Shown here one piece after another: positions 1 through 8,985 of a stretch of DNA of 64,000 nt. The notes below the pieces were generated by a model. The model searched no databases, had not been told where the DNA came from, and saw nothing but the letters and a program-made list of their open reading frames with translations. The first letter of the stretch is position 1. Each line of letters starts with the position of its first letter. The translations under genes and the position numbers were made by a program. The stretch covers positions 2,259,001-2,323,000 of the forward strand of contig NZ_CP160035.1 of the NCBI RefSeq assembly GCF_040703125.1. The letters run 5' to 3'. This stretch comes from Flavobacterium ovatum. GTDB taxonomy: Bacteria; Bacteroidota; Bacteroidia; Flavobacteriales; Flavobacteriaceae.

Positions 1-226
1 GCTTCGTAATGTCTCTCTAGGATATACGGTACCTAAAAAAGTAATAGATAAAATGAGCTTGACAAAATTACGCTTTTTTGTATCTGCTCAAAATCCACTT
101 AGATTTTCTAAATACCAAGGATATGATCCTGAAGTAGGCAATAATGGATTAAGTACACGTGGTATCGACAAAGGTACTATTCCACAAAGTTCAAAATTCA
201 CTGCGGGTATGCAGTTTGAATTTTAG
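1..226 (+). CDS. SusC-like TonB-dependent outer membrane transporter, C-terminal end only
   Basis: The frame that opens at base 2 gives 74 residues and a stop at 224-226. It contains LRNVSLGYTVP, SLTKLRFFVSAQNP and the ending FTAGMQFEF. These are the usual last beta-strands of SusC/RagA family barrels: an RNVSLGY strand, a FVSAQNL-like strand, a GYDPE segment and a terminal aromatic residue. The gene runs off the left edge, so the plug domain, the TonB box and any carboxypeptidase-like domain cannot be seen. It lies 22 bases upstream of susD, the standard pairing in which SusC forms the pore and SusD the lid for glycan import across the outer membrane. The family call is firm; the substrate is inferred from the rest of the locus. 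Confidence 0.93.
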   Translation, partial: LRNVSLGYTVPKKVIDKMSLTKLRFFVSAQNPLRFSKYQGYDPEVGNNGLSTRGIDKGTIPQSSKFTAGMQFEF

Positions 227-248
227 ATTAAAATAACCCAACTTAAAA

Positions 249-2072
249 ATGAAAAAAATGAAAAAACACTTATACATAAAACTATTGATAGCAGTAGGGC
301 TTACCCTTAGTGTTAGTAGTTGTCAAAAAGACTGGTTGGATGAATCTAATCCAAACAATATTTCAACAAATTTGTTTTGGAAAGATACCAAAGATTTGCA
401 ATCTGGATTAACAGCCACTTATTGGTCTTTTGCAAATCCAAGATGCTACGCTGTTATACAGGAATTGGCACGTACAGATTTGGCTTATGCAAACGGATAT
501 ACAAGACCTAGTAATACCAATCCGTATTATCAGCAAATTTTTACCAATGCGGAAAATCCGATTAATGATAAATGGACTCAGAATTACACCTCTATTTTTA
601 GAGCTAATCAGGTAATTACTGCTGCCGCAAGAATTATCCCTATACTTACCTCTTCAGCAGACATTGATTTAGCCAATAAAATCGTAGCACAAGCTCGTTT
701 TTTAAGAGGTTTTCATTATTTTATTCTTTATCACTCTTTTAATGGTGGTAAATTACCAATTTTTGAAAATATACCAGAAAATGAAGCTGATTTTTCTAAA
801 CCATTACAGAGCGCAGAAACGGTGAAAAAATTCTTTTTAGATGACCTACTTTATGCAGCGGCTAATTTACCCGCTAATTGGACAGGAAAAGACAAAGGAA
901 GAGCATCTGCAGGTGCAGCGGAAGCTTTAATTGGTCAAACGTATTTATATGAAAATAATTATAAAGACGCAGCTCCTTATTTTAAAAGAGTTATTGAGAA
1001 TTATGGTTATAAATTAATGCCAAATATTGGTAGTAACTTTACAACTATGGATGAGTTGAATGATGAATCTATTCTTGAAATATCCTATGCAACAGGTTAT
1101 ACAGATAATTACAATAATTATGATAGTAGAGACGTAGCGAGTTCTGGAGCATTACAATTACAATTTACTGGAGCTTCTGGAACTTATTTTGGAGCAGTTG
1201 TAGCTAACTGGTTGATCCAAGAATATAGAAATGAGGTAATGGACACGCAAGACGATAGAAATTATGTTACAGATAAAACAACTGGAAATAAACGTTTAAG
1301 AAAATTTAGTTTACGTACTTCTTGGTCAGTAGCAGTTGTTGATGATATTGATATGCCCTATTATCTAAGTGAAGAAACAGGTCAAGGAGCAACTTTTAAT
1401 GTTTTTATGACTACTTTTTGGAGAAAACACACCAATTGGGACATTACCAAAGGTGAAAATATTTTGTCACCAGGTAAAGTTCGCTCTGCAGTAAATGAAA
1501 GACTAATAAGATTAGGTGGTATTCATTTGCAATATGCAGAATGTTTATTAGAATTAGGAGATACAGATGGTGCTTTGGCTCAAATTAACAAGGTTAGAAA
1601 ACGATCAGGAGTACAATTATTGGGAGCAATAGGTTCTGGAGAATATCCAACTAACGATCATGACAATATTGTTTATACCAAAGAAACGTTGAAAAAGCAT
1701 TTAAGATACAAAGAATATCCACTTGAATTATCTGCTGAAGGTTATGGTTGTGAAAGAAATATAGATTTAAGAAGATGGGATGGACCTACAGGAAAAGCGG
1801 ATCGTTTTAAAGCACTAGCTGCTAAAAGATACAAAGCGTTAAACTTTGATGTTTACACCGTTGTAAAATTAGTTCCTTTAACGTTACAGAAAACGACAAG
1901 ATGGTCGTCAATATTTGTTGAAGTTGCACCAACAGATCCATTAGTAAATACAGTCTTGAATGAGTTTGAACAAGCGGCTAAAAATTATAACGCAGCTGCT
2001 CATGCTTATTTCCCATTACCAAATGGTGAAATTATAACTAATCCAACATTGTATGATATTACGGGTAAATAA
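249..2072 (+). CDS. SusD/RagB-family glycan-binding outer membrane lipoprotein
   Basis: A 607-residue lipoprotein. The signal peptide ends in the lipobox LSVSSC, with the lipidated cysteine at residue 25. The mature protein starts with the DWLDESNPNNIS segment typical of SusD proteins, which often begin with a conserved 'L(D/E)..P' stretch. Internal motifs include ARFLRGFHYF, AEALIGQTYLY, LRLGGIHLQYAECLLELGD with INKVRKRSGV, and E...CERNIDLRRWD. These correspond to the TPR-rich helices and the conserved C-terminal 'ER..E..D..RW' region of the family. It forms the lid over the SusC pore and delivers oligosaccharides. It is transcribed with the upstream SusC and the downstream surface lipoprotein. 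Substrate specificity cannot be read from the sequence. Confidence 0.96.
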   Translation: MKKMKKHLYIKLLIAVGLTLSVSSCQKDWLDESNPNNISTNLFWKDTKDLQSGLTATYWSFANPRCYAVIQELARTDLAYANGYTRPSNTNPYYQQIFTNAENPINDKWTQNYTSIFRANQVITAAARIIPILTSSADIDLANKIVAQARFLRGFHYFILYHSFNGGKLPIFENIPENEADFSKPLQSAETVKKFFLDDLLYAAANLPANWTGKDKGRASAGAAEALIGQTYLYENNYKDAAPYFKRVIENYGYKLMPNIGSNFTTMDELNDESILEISYATGYTDNYNNYDSRDVASSGALQLQFTGASGTYFGAVVANWLIQEYRNEVMDTQDDRNYVTDKTTGNKRLRKFSLRTSWSVAVVDDIDMPYYLSEETGQGATFNVFMTTFWRKHTNWDITKGENILSPGKVRSAVNERLIRLGGIHLQYAECLLELGDTDGALAQINKVRKRSGVQLLGAIGSGEYPTNDHDNIVYTKETLKKHLRYKEYPLELSAEGYGCERNIDLRRWDGPTGKADRFKALAAKRYKALNFDVYTVVKLVPLTLQKTTRWSSIFVEVAPTDPLVNTVLNEFEQAAKNYNAAAHAYFPLPNGEIITNPTLYDITGK

Positions 2073-2121
2073 TCTCAAAAAATGGAATTACAAAATAAAC
2101 GAGACTTAAAAAATAAATAAG

Positions 2122-3735
2122 ATGAAAAATAAATTAATAATAATCGGACTGGTATTATCTGGTATCTTTTACGGATGTCAGACAGAATACGAAGCACCAA
2201 ATTCACTAAGTGATATTGCTTTTTATAATAGTGCGGGGACTATAAAAACCCTAAATGTAGCTTTAAATAAATACATGACGTTTACCGACCTGTCACAGGG
2301 GGCAAATGAACATAGTTGGTCTATTGACGAAGGAGTTAATTTTCTTCAAGGCCCTATTAAAGTAAAGGACAGCGTTTTTACAGTAATTAACAATGGGCAA
2401 ACACTTACGGCAGAAAAAACTGTTATTTTGCAGTTTAATAAGGCAGGTATTAGTAAAGTTCGTCTTTATAATGTATTCAAAGACTCTGTTACTTTTAGAG
2501 GTAATACTAATGGGGTGAACTATTTTAAAGGTTCTGTAAAAATCGCAGAGAATAGATGGGCAATTGATACTACTTTTATGGTAAAAGTTTATGACAGTAT
2601 TTCTCCTATAATTCAAGTAAAACAAAACGATATAGCATTAAATCTAACTGGAAAAGATACCATTTATGTTGAAGCAGGAGATAAATTGCATTTCTCAGAC
2701 TTAACGATACAAGGCGAGCCAACTGGTCGCAATTGGTATATCAAAAAAGTTCTAGCACCTGGAGTTGCTGCTTCCGCTTCGGATGTAATCGCTTCAAGTT
2801 TACTTGCAGAAGTCGATATTGTTTTTAAAAAATTAGGAGTTTATAGAGCATTTGTCAATGTTACACGTTCTGCTCAATATGTCCCTGGTGCTGCGAAAAC
2901 GGTTACCATAAGCCGTCCTATTAAAGTTACAAAATCTAATAAACCTTTTATTATAAGTGGAGCTGTAAAAGAGCAAGCAAATGAAACAATTCAGATTCCT
3001 TTTGCTGGTGAGTTTGCGCCATTTCTTGATCCCAAAGCCAACTTTACGGTAAAAGTAAATGGAAGCACATTTGCAATTGCATCGATTACATTAAATGCTG
3101 TAGATCAAACAATTTTAGATCTTAAATTAACCCAAAAAATATATCGTCCCGATGTAATTACTATTTCTTATAATGGAACATCACTTAAATCAGCAGATGA
3201 ACGAGTATTAGCACCTTTTACAGACGTACCTGTTGAGATGCATAATGTAAATTTACTAAGTCCATTTTTAAGTGGTTTTGAAGATGGTGGTGGTTTTTGG
3301 AAGAAATATTATTCAAGTGATGCACCTGCAGCTATCACATCAGAAAAAGCATTTTCGGGTATTTACAGTGCTAAACTTTCCTTGACACCTGGATTTAAAG
3401 AAGCTTCTATTGCTACACTTCCTCCAGGAGGAGCCAATTTTCCTAGTATTGTTAATCAAACTGGTAAAAATTATGTTGTAACCTGGAAAATGTTCATTAC
3501 TCCCGAATCAATCACAGTAGGAAAAAGTATGGGGTTGTTTTATATTCCTGCTTGGGCAAACCTTTGGGTAGATTTGTCAGTATATCCAAAAGGAGAATGG
3601 GTAACCGTAACAGGCGAAATTCCGCCATCCACAATAACAGGATTGTATTTACGTTTGCTTGATGCAGCTAAAACTAGTAACCTAATAATTTATTTTGATG
3701 ACTTTAAAATGGTTGAAAAAGAAGTTAGACCATAA
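2122..3735 (+). CDS. Surface glycan-binding lipoprotein (SusE-position), PKD-like domains plus C-terminal CBM-like domain
   Basis: A 537-residue protein with signal peptide and lipobox IFYGC (Cys19). The N-terminal part, about residues 25-260, reads as PKD-like beta-sandwich domains: NKYMTFTDLSQGANEHSWSIDEG, then a second THW-like repeat (LHFSDLTIQGEPTGRNWYIKK). A middle domain (about 275-370) resembles an Ig-like or SwmB-like fold. The last about 150 residues begin SGFEDGGGFWKKYYSSDAPAA and look like a carbohydrate-binding jelly roll. A third, variable lipoprotein directly after SusCD usually serves as surface glycan-binding protein, retaining polysaccharide at the cell surface. I assign that role from position and architecture; no sequence family name was recognised. 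It is the last gene before a bidirectional terminator. Confidence 0.8.
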   Translation: MKNKLIIIGLVLSGIFYGCQTEYEAPNSLSDIAFYNSAGTIKTLNVALNKYMTFTDLSQGANEHSWSIDEGVNFLQGPIKVKDSVFTVINNGQTLTAEKTVILQFNKAGISKVRLYNVFKDSVTFRGNTNGVNYFKGSVKIAENRWAIDTTFMVKVYDSISPIIQVKQNDIALNLTGKDTIYVEAGDKLHFSDLTIQGEPTGRNWYIKKVLAPGVAASASDVIASSLLAEVDIVFKKLGVYRAFVNVTRSAQYVPGAAKTVTISRPIKVTKSNKPFIISGAVKEQANETIQIPFAGEFAPFLDPKANFTVKVNGSTFAIASITLNAVDQTILDLKLTQKIYRPDVITISYNGTSLKSADERVLAPFTDVPVEMHNVNLLSPFLSGFEDGGGFWKKYYSSDAPAAITSEKAFSGIYSAKLSLTPGFKEASIATLPPGGANFPSIVNQTGKNYVVTWKMFITPESITVGKSMGLFYIPAWANLWVDLSVYPKGEWVTVTGEIPPSTITGLYLRLLDAAKTSNLIIYFDDFKMVEKEVRP

Positions 3736-3759
3736 TTGTTTTTAGTTTGAGTTAGTTTG

Positions 3760-3794
3760 AAAAGGCGGTTACATTGCAAAATGTGCCGCCTTTT
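3760..3794. terminator. Bidirectional intrinsic terminator between susCD operon and lacI
   Basis: The stem AAAAGGCGG (3760-3768) pairs with CCGCCTTTTT, with an inner ACATT/AATGT stem on a GCAA loop, and is followed by T residues. Read in the other direction it also ends in a T-run. It sits between two convergent genes. Confidence 0.85.
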
Positions 3795-3801
3795 TTATGT
3801 C

Positions 3802-4818
3802 TTATTTTTTTCGAATAGAAGAAGCTCGAATATTCAGCTCCCCATTCAAAGTAATTGTTCGCGGTTTAAAACTGGTTTTACTTTCTATTTGTTCTAATAA
3901 AATTTGGGCAGCAGCTTTCCCAATTTCGTTTGCAGGTTGTGCAACAGAGGTCAATGGCGGTTCTATAATTGTCGCCATTTGTGATTCGGTAAAACCTACA
4001 AAAGCAATATCATCCGGAATTCTAAAACCATTTTCTTTGAATGCTTGCATCGCACCAATAGCAACAGGATCATTGGCCGCAAAAATGGCATCGGGAATAG
4101 TACCCTTTTTAATAATTTCTAAGGCCACTCTTCGGCCGTCTGCAATGGTAAATCCTGTGGAGATAATTTGAGTTGGGTCAACACTCCTTTTGTGTTTGTG
4201 ATGCGCATCCATAAAACCTCTCATTCTTTCATTCGATAATGAGATACCTTCATTTCCTTTTAAATGGACAATGTTTTGGTAGCCTTCTGTGATTAAATGT
4301 TCCGTAGCAAATAACGCCCACTTATAATCGTTAAATAGTATTTTCGAACAGTTTAATTGATTGTTCACCCGATTAAAAAACACAATAGGAAATCCCGACC
4401 GAATAAGGTCTTGGTAATATTCGGTATTTTTACTTTCGCTCGAAAGGGAAATAATCAGTCCGTCAACCATGCTGTCTTCCAGCGTTTTTATGTTTTTTAA
4501 TTCGGTTTCATAGCATTCACTAGATTGGGCAATCAACACTTGGTAGCCTTTCTCCAAAGCAATTTCTTGCACACCAATAATCACTTTTGGAAAAAATGCA
4601 TTCACAAATTCGGGAACAATAATTCCGATGGTGTACGAACGTTGTTGCATTAACTTTTTGGCAATAGGGTTGGGGCGGTATCCAAGTTCTTTGGCTGTTT
4701 TCAAGACCAAATCTTTGGTTGCAGCATTAATATCGGCTTTGTCATTGAAGGCTCGGGAGACGGTAGAAACCGAAATCTTTAATTTTTTGGCAATATCTTT
4801 AATAGTAATGTATTTCAT
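3802..4818 (-). CDS. LacI/GalR-family transcriptional regulator
   Basis: A 338-residue protein. The N-terminal helix-turn-helix (residues 4-24) reads TIKDIAKKLKISVSTVSRAF, followed by the hinge helix region NPIAKKLMQQRSY. A periplasmic-binding-protein-like effector domain fills residues about 60-335 (TIGIIVPEFVNAFFPKVIIGVQ, VDGLIISLS, PDAIFAANDPVAIGAMQA, FVGFTE). The effector should be a sugar or oligosaccharide from the degraded glycan. The gene is transcribed away from the symporter operon. The shared intergenic region carries two copies of the palindrome CGnnAACGTTnnCG, the type of site LacI proteins bind, so it probably controls that operon and itself. PULs more often use hybrid two-component systems, SusR-like or AraC regulators; none is present in this window. 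Confidence 0.95.
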   Translation of the reverse strand: MKYITIKDIAKKLKISVSTVSRAFNDKADINAATKDLVLKTAKELGYRPNPIAKKLMQQRSYTIGIIVPEFVNAFFPKVIIGVQEIALEKGYQVLIAQSSECYETELKNIKTLEDSMVDGLIISLSSESKNTEYYQDLIRSGFPIVFFNRVNNQLNCSKILFNDYKWALFATEHLITEGYQNIVHLKGNEGISLSNERMRGFMDAHHKHKRSVDPTQIISTGFTIADGRRVALEIIKKGTIPDAIFAANDPVAIGAMQAFKENGFRIPDDIAFVGFTESQMATIIEPPLTSVAQPANEIGKAAAQILLEQIESKTSFKPRTITLNGELNIRASSIRKK

Positions 4819-4881
4819 AACGGCTTAATTTGACATTTCAAATAGAATGATAAATAAATTAAGGGCAAGTTACAAATTTTT

Positions 4882-4926
4882 CGGTAACGTTCTCGGAACT
4901 TAATTTATATTTCGGTAACGTTCTCG
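4882..4926. promoter_or_regulatory. Two tandem LacI-type operators
   Basis: The palindrome CGGTAACGTTCTCG occurs at 4882-4895 and again, identically, at 4913-4926. It fits CGnnAACGTTnnCG with an AACGTT core. The two centres are 31 bp apart, close to three helical turns, so two dimers could bind the same face. They lie between the divergent lacI and symporter genes, 23 bases upstream of the -33 element, which is unusual for simple roadblock repression and would also allow activation or looping. I saw no other copy in the window. Confidence 0.8.
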
Positions 4927-4948
4927 GTACTCCTTTTTGAAAAAAGTA

Positions 4949-4978
4949 TTTGTAGTTCTAAAATCTATGGTACTTTTA
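4949..4978 (+). promoter_or_regulatory. Bacteroidota-type promoter of the symporter-GH117 operon
   Basis: A -33 TTTG (4949-4952) is followed after 18 bases by TACTTTTA (4971-4978), matching TAnnTTTG at seven of eight positions. The start codon at 5000 implies a short leader. Confidence 0.6.
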
Positions 4979-4999
4979 ATAAAAATTAATTTTTAAAGT

Positions 5000-6646
5000 A
5001 TGAAAAACATTGATATTTGGGTAATAATACTATTCTCCCTCTTAATACTTATGTGTGGGTTAGCCTTCTCTAAGACAGGTAAAAACATGAAATCTTACTT
5101 TGCTGCTGGTGGTGCTTTGCCATGGTGGATGAGTGGATTGTCATTATTTATGAGTTTTTTCTCTGCTGGAACTTTTGTCGTTTGGGGTTCTATCGCTTAC
5201 AAAAGTGGTTGGGTGGCCGTTAGTATTCAATGGACAATGGCCATTGCGGGTTTTATCATCGGTATGTATATTGCACCGCAATGGCGCAAAACCAATTCAT
5301 TGACCGTAGCCGAATACATTACCAATCGTTTTGGGTATAAAATCCAAAAAGTATATACTTACTTATTTCTGCTAATATCGTTATTTACAACCGGTGCTTT
5401 TTTATATCCCGTTGCCAAAATACTAGAAGTCTCCACCGGAATCCCAATTACGACCAGTATTATTAGTTTGGGAATTTTAATATTAATCTACACCGCAGTC
5501 GGTGGATTATGGGCCGTAATTGTGACAGATGTGTTACAATTTGTGGTTTTGACAGCAGTAGTAGTAATTATTGTACCGCTAGCTTTTGATAAAATTGGAG
5601 GAGTAAGTACTTTTATCGAAAAATCTCCAGAACACTTTTTTGACCTATTAAACCAGGAATATTCGCTTTCTTTTATCATTGCTTTTGGATTTTACAATTT
5701 ATTCTTTCTTGCAGGGAATTGGGCTTATGTACAGCGTTATACTTCGGTGGCTACTCCAAAAGATGCACAAAAAGTAGGTTGGTTGTTCGGAGCATTATAT
5801 ACTGTGAGTCCATTATTATGGATGTTGCCACCAATGATTTATCATGTTGTAAACCCTAATTTAGTGGGAATAGAATCAGAAGGTGCTTATTTATTGATGT
5901 GCAAAGAAGTTTTGCCAGCCGGAATGTTAGGTTTAATGCTCGTTGGGATGATTTTTGCAACCTCTAGTTCTGTAAACACAACTTTAAATATTGCCGCAGG
6001 TGTCTTTACCAACGACTTATACAAACACTTTAAACCCGAAGCAAATGATGTTGAACTCATGCGTGTGGGGAAATTATCGACCGTGGTTTTAGGATTGATT
6101 ACCATCGGTGTGGCTTTAGTCGTTCCGTTATTGGGCGGTGTGGTCAACTTTGTTTTGAGCTTGGCTGCCGTTACTGGTGGCGCGATGTTTTTACCACCTT
6201 TGTGGACCATTTTCTCAAAAAAACAAACAGGTACAAGTATGCTATCAGTGACTGTTTTGTCTTTGTCTATCACTGGTTTTTTCAAATTTATAGCACCTCA
6301 ATTAATCGATTTGGCCTTGAGTCGTAGTATGGAAATGATAGTTGGCGTGAGCGTACCCATGACTTTGATGTTGTTGTCTGAATGTTATTTTTACTTCAGT
6401 AAGCAATCCAATTCTTCTTATGATTTGTATATCGAAAAAATGAATGTTGGCGAAAATGTCTACGACGATGCTTCGGATGGGAGTAATAAAAAAGGAGGAC
6501 GCGTGATTGGAATAGGTGTTGGACTAACAGGGGTTATGATACTAGTTTTGGGTATCATCGCTGCGCATGGTGCTTTGATAGTCACTGCTATGGGCGTTGT
6601 TGTCTCGCTTTTAGGTGCTTTTGTAGTATTTAAAAATAAAGAATAA
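5000..6646 (+). CDS. Sodium:solute symporter (SSS family), probable sugar importer
   Basis: A 548-residue inner membrane protein with about 13-14 hydrophobic segments. It starts with a membrane helix (IWVIILFSLLILMCGLAFS) and contains the family segments AGGALPWWMSGLSLFMSFFSAGTF and LTVAEYITNRFGYKIQKVYTY, and the helix GLMLVGMIFATSSSVNTTLNIAAGVFTNDLYK, which corresponds to the conserved SSS sodium-site region. It resembles the SglT-like symporters often found in Bacteroidota sugar operons. It is first in the operon under the LacI-type operators, directly ahead of the FAD oxidoreductase, so it probably brings the monosaccharide (galactose or a derivative) from periplasm to cytoplasm. The substrate is inferred from context. 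Confidence 0.93.
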   Translation: MKNIDIWVIILFSLLILMCGLAFSKTGKNMKSYFAAGGALPWWMSGLSLFMSFFSAGTFVVWGSIAYKSGWVAVSIQWTMAIAGFIIGMYIAPQWRKTNSLTVAEYITNRFGYKIQKVYTYLFLLISLFTTGAFLYPVAKILEVSTGIPITTSIISLGILILIYTAVGGLWAVIVTDVLQFVVLTAVVVIIVPLAFDKIGGVSTFIEKSPEHFFDLLNQEYSLSFIIAFGFYNLFFLAGNWAYVQRYTSVATPKDAQKVGWLFGALYTVSPLLWMLPPMIYHVVNPNLVGIESEGAYLLMCKEVLPAGMLGLMLVGMIFATSSSVNTTLNIAAGVFTNDLYKHFKPEANDVELMRVGKLSTVVLGLITIGVALVVPLLGGVVNFVLSLAAVTGGAMFLPPLWTIFSKKQTGTSMLSVTVLSLSITGFFKFIAPQLIDLALSRSMEMIVGVSVPMTLMLLSECYFYFSKQSNSSYDLYIEKMNVGENVYDDASDGSNKKGGRVIGIGVGLTGVMILVLGIIAAHGALIVTAMGVVVSLLGAFVVFKNKE

Positions 6647-6687
6647 ACAAAAAAATAAGACTTAAAAAAACTTTTAATACGAGTACA

Positions 6688-8967
6688 ATGTTACAAGAAA
6701 ATTTTAGCCAGATTGCCAGAAAAAACAAAACAGTAATCACACAATCCGATTTGGTGGTGGTAGGAGGCGGACTTGCGGGTGTGTGTGCTGCTATTGCTGC
6801 CGCTCGTGACGGGATAAAAGTAACCTTAGTACAAGATCGTCCTGTTTTAGGCGGTAACGCTTCTAGTGAAGTGCGTTTGTGGACTTTGGGAGCAACTTCG
6901 CACATGGGAAACAACAACCGTTGGGCAAGAGAAGGTGGAATTATTGACGAAATTTTAGTCGAAAATTTATATCGAAATAAAGAAGGAAACGCACTTATTT
7001 TTGACACCGTTTTACTTGAGAAAGTAACGAATGAAAAAAACATTAAACTGTTGCTAAACACTTCTGTTTATGAAGTTGAAAAATCAGCTCCTACTACTAT
7101 TAGTAAAGTGCATGCCTTCTGCAGCCAAAACTCGACAACTTATATTTTGGAAGCGAAACTGTTTTGTGATGCTTCTGGTGACGGAATCGTTGGGTTTCAA
7201 GCTGGAGCCGCTTTTAGAATGGGTGCAGAAACCAAAGAAGAATTTGGAGAGCTTTTTGCTCCTGATCAATCGTATGGAGAATTGTTAGGACATACAATCT
7301 ACTTTTATAGTAAAGATTCGGGAGCGCCAGTTAAATATGTAGCGCCAGAATTTGCCTTAAAAGACATCACCGAAATTCCACGTTACAAATCACTGAGCGA
7401 TAAAGATTTTGGTTGTCGTTTGTGGTGGTTGGAGTACGGCGGACGAAAAGATACCATTCACGAATCGGAAGATATTAAATGGGAATTATGGAAAGTTGTG
7501 TACGGAGTTTGGGATTATATCAAAAACTCAGGTGAATTTCCGGATGCCGAAAACTTAACTTTAGAATGGGTAGGAACGATACCAGGAAAGAGAGAAAGCC
7601 GCCGTTTTGAAGGACAGTATATGATTAAACAACAAGATATAATTGAACAAAATGAGTTTGAGGATGCCGTTTCCTTTGGTGGCTGGGCAGTCGATTTACA
7701 CCCTTCAGATGGGGTGTATGATAGTCGTCCGGGTTGTACGCAATACCATTCCAAGGGGGTTTATCATATTCCACTGAGCACGATGGTTAGTAAAAATATT
7801 GATAATTTGTTCTTGGCAGGCCGCATCATCAGTGCCACTCACGTAGCTTTTGGTTCTACTCGAGTGATGGCAACTTGCGCACATATGGGACAAGCAGTTG
7901 GGTTTGCAGCCGCACAAGCCATCAAACAAAATAGTGCGCCATTACAATTGTTAGAAAAAGAAAATTTAAAACAATTGCAACAAACTTTAAGCATCAATGG
8001 GCAAAGTATTCCAGGAATTGCTATTGATGAAAATTTGAATTTAATTGCTGAGGCAAACGTAACCGCTTCTTCGACTTTGGCATTAAATACCATTGATTTT
8101 GATGGAGAATGGACCTCTCTAGAAGTTGCCGTTGCTCAACTATTACCTTTGAAAGCCAATATAAAATATAGCTTTAAATTTTTTGCGAAAGCGAAACAAG
8201 CGACACAAATTACGGTACAATTGCGTACGGCTTCTAAGTCGAAAAATTATACGCCTGATACTATTTTAGAAACTAAAGAAATTGAACTTCATGAAGGAGA
8301 ACAATTTATTGTAATTGATTTTGAAGCGAGCACTAGCGAAAATCAATATGCTTTTGTTACTTTTTTATCGAATGAAAACGTAAGTCTTCAATCGAGTAAT
8401 AGTCGTTATACCGGAATTTTATCAGTCTTTAATGGTCAAAATAAAGCCGTAAACAATACCGGAAAACAAACGCCACCAGAGGATGTTGGAATAGATGCAT
8501 TCGAATTTTGGATTCCGTTTAGAAGACCAAAAGGACAAAATATTGCGATGGAAATCAGTCCAGCCTTGACCGATTTTGCTACGGACAATTTGACCAACGG
8601 TTTTGTACGTCCCTATGGTGCGGCAAATGCGTGGATGGCTGCACTAAACGACAAGAATCCAAGTTTAAAGATAGCCTGGGAGGTTGAAAAAGAAGTAAGC
8701 GAACTAAAACTTTTCCTAGACCCAGATTATGACCATCCGATGGAGTCAACTTTGATGGGGCATCCGGAAGATGTGGTTCCGTTTTGTGTTCGTAATTACA
8801 CCATAAAAAATTTGGATGGTACTATTTTATTCGAAAAGAAAAATAATTACCAAGCCATCAACAGTTTTACATTCGATGCCAATTTTAAAACCAAAGGATT
8901 TTTAATTGAATTGGAACAAGCGCATGCAACCGTTCCTGTTTCGGTTTTTGAATTGTTTTGCCAATAA
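6688..8967 (+). CDS. FAD-dependent oxidoreductase with C-terminal beta-sandwich region, PUL-associated
   Basis: A 759-residue protein. The dinucleotide-binding motif VVVGGGLAGVCAA (GxGxxG) is at about residues 23-35, followed by the FAD_oxidored signature LGGNASSEVRLWTLGA and a late LFLAGRIISATHVAFGSTRVMATCAHMGQAVG segment that closes the flavin domain near residue 410. The rest (about 450-759) is not flavin-binding: it reads as beta-rich domains (ITVQLRTAS, FVIDFEAS, YAFVTFLSNENVSL) resembling carbohydrate-binding modules. No signal peptide is visible, so it should act in the cytoplasm, which is odd for a protein with a binding-module-like tail. It lies 41 bases after the sugar symporter and 18 before GH2. 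It may oxidise an imported sugar; the substrate is unknown to me. Confidence 0.88.
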   Translation: MLQENFSQIARKNKTVITQSDLVVVGGGLAGVCAAIAAARDGIKVTLVQDRPVLGGNASSEVRLWTLGATSHMGNNNRWAREGGIIDEILVENLYRNKEGNALIFDTVLLEKVTNEKNIKLLLNTSVYEVEKSAPTTISKVHAFCSQNSTTYILEAKLFCDASGDGIVGFQAGAAFRMGAETKEEFGELFAPDQSYGELLGHTIYFYSKDSGAPVKYVAPEFALKDITEIPRYKSLSDKDFGCRLWWLEYGGRKDTIHESEDIKWELWKVVYGVWDYIKNSGEFPDAENLTLEWVGTIPGKRESRRFEGQYMIKQQDIIEQNEFEDAVSFGGWAVDLHPSDGVYDSRPGCTQYHSKGVYHIPLSTMVSKNIDNLFLAGRIISATHVAFGSTRVMATCAHMGQAVGFAAAQAIKQNSAPLQLLEKENLKQLQQTLSINGQSIPGIAIDENLNLIAEANVTASSTLALNTIDFDGEWTSLEVAVAQLLPLKANIKYSFKFFAKAKQATQITVQLRTASKSKNYTPDTILETKEIELHEGEQFIVIDFEASTSENQYAFVTFLSNENVSLQSSNSRYTGILSVFNGQNKAVNNTGKQTPPEDVGIDAFEFWIPFRRPKGQNIAMEISPALTDFATDNLTNGFVRPYGAANAWMAALNDKNPSLKIAWEVEKEVSELKLFLDPDYDHPMESTLMGHPEDVVPFCVRNYTIKNLDGTILFEKKNNYQAINSFTFDANFKTKGFLIELEQAHATVPVSVFELFCQ

Positions 8968-8985
8968 GATTTAGATAAAAAAATT

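Noticed and set aside
3797..4171. 124-residue ORF on the + strand across the end of lacI
   Set aside because: It is antisense to lacI, has no recognisable motif or signal peptide, and sits right after a bidirectional terminator.
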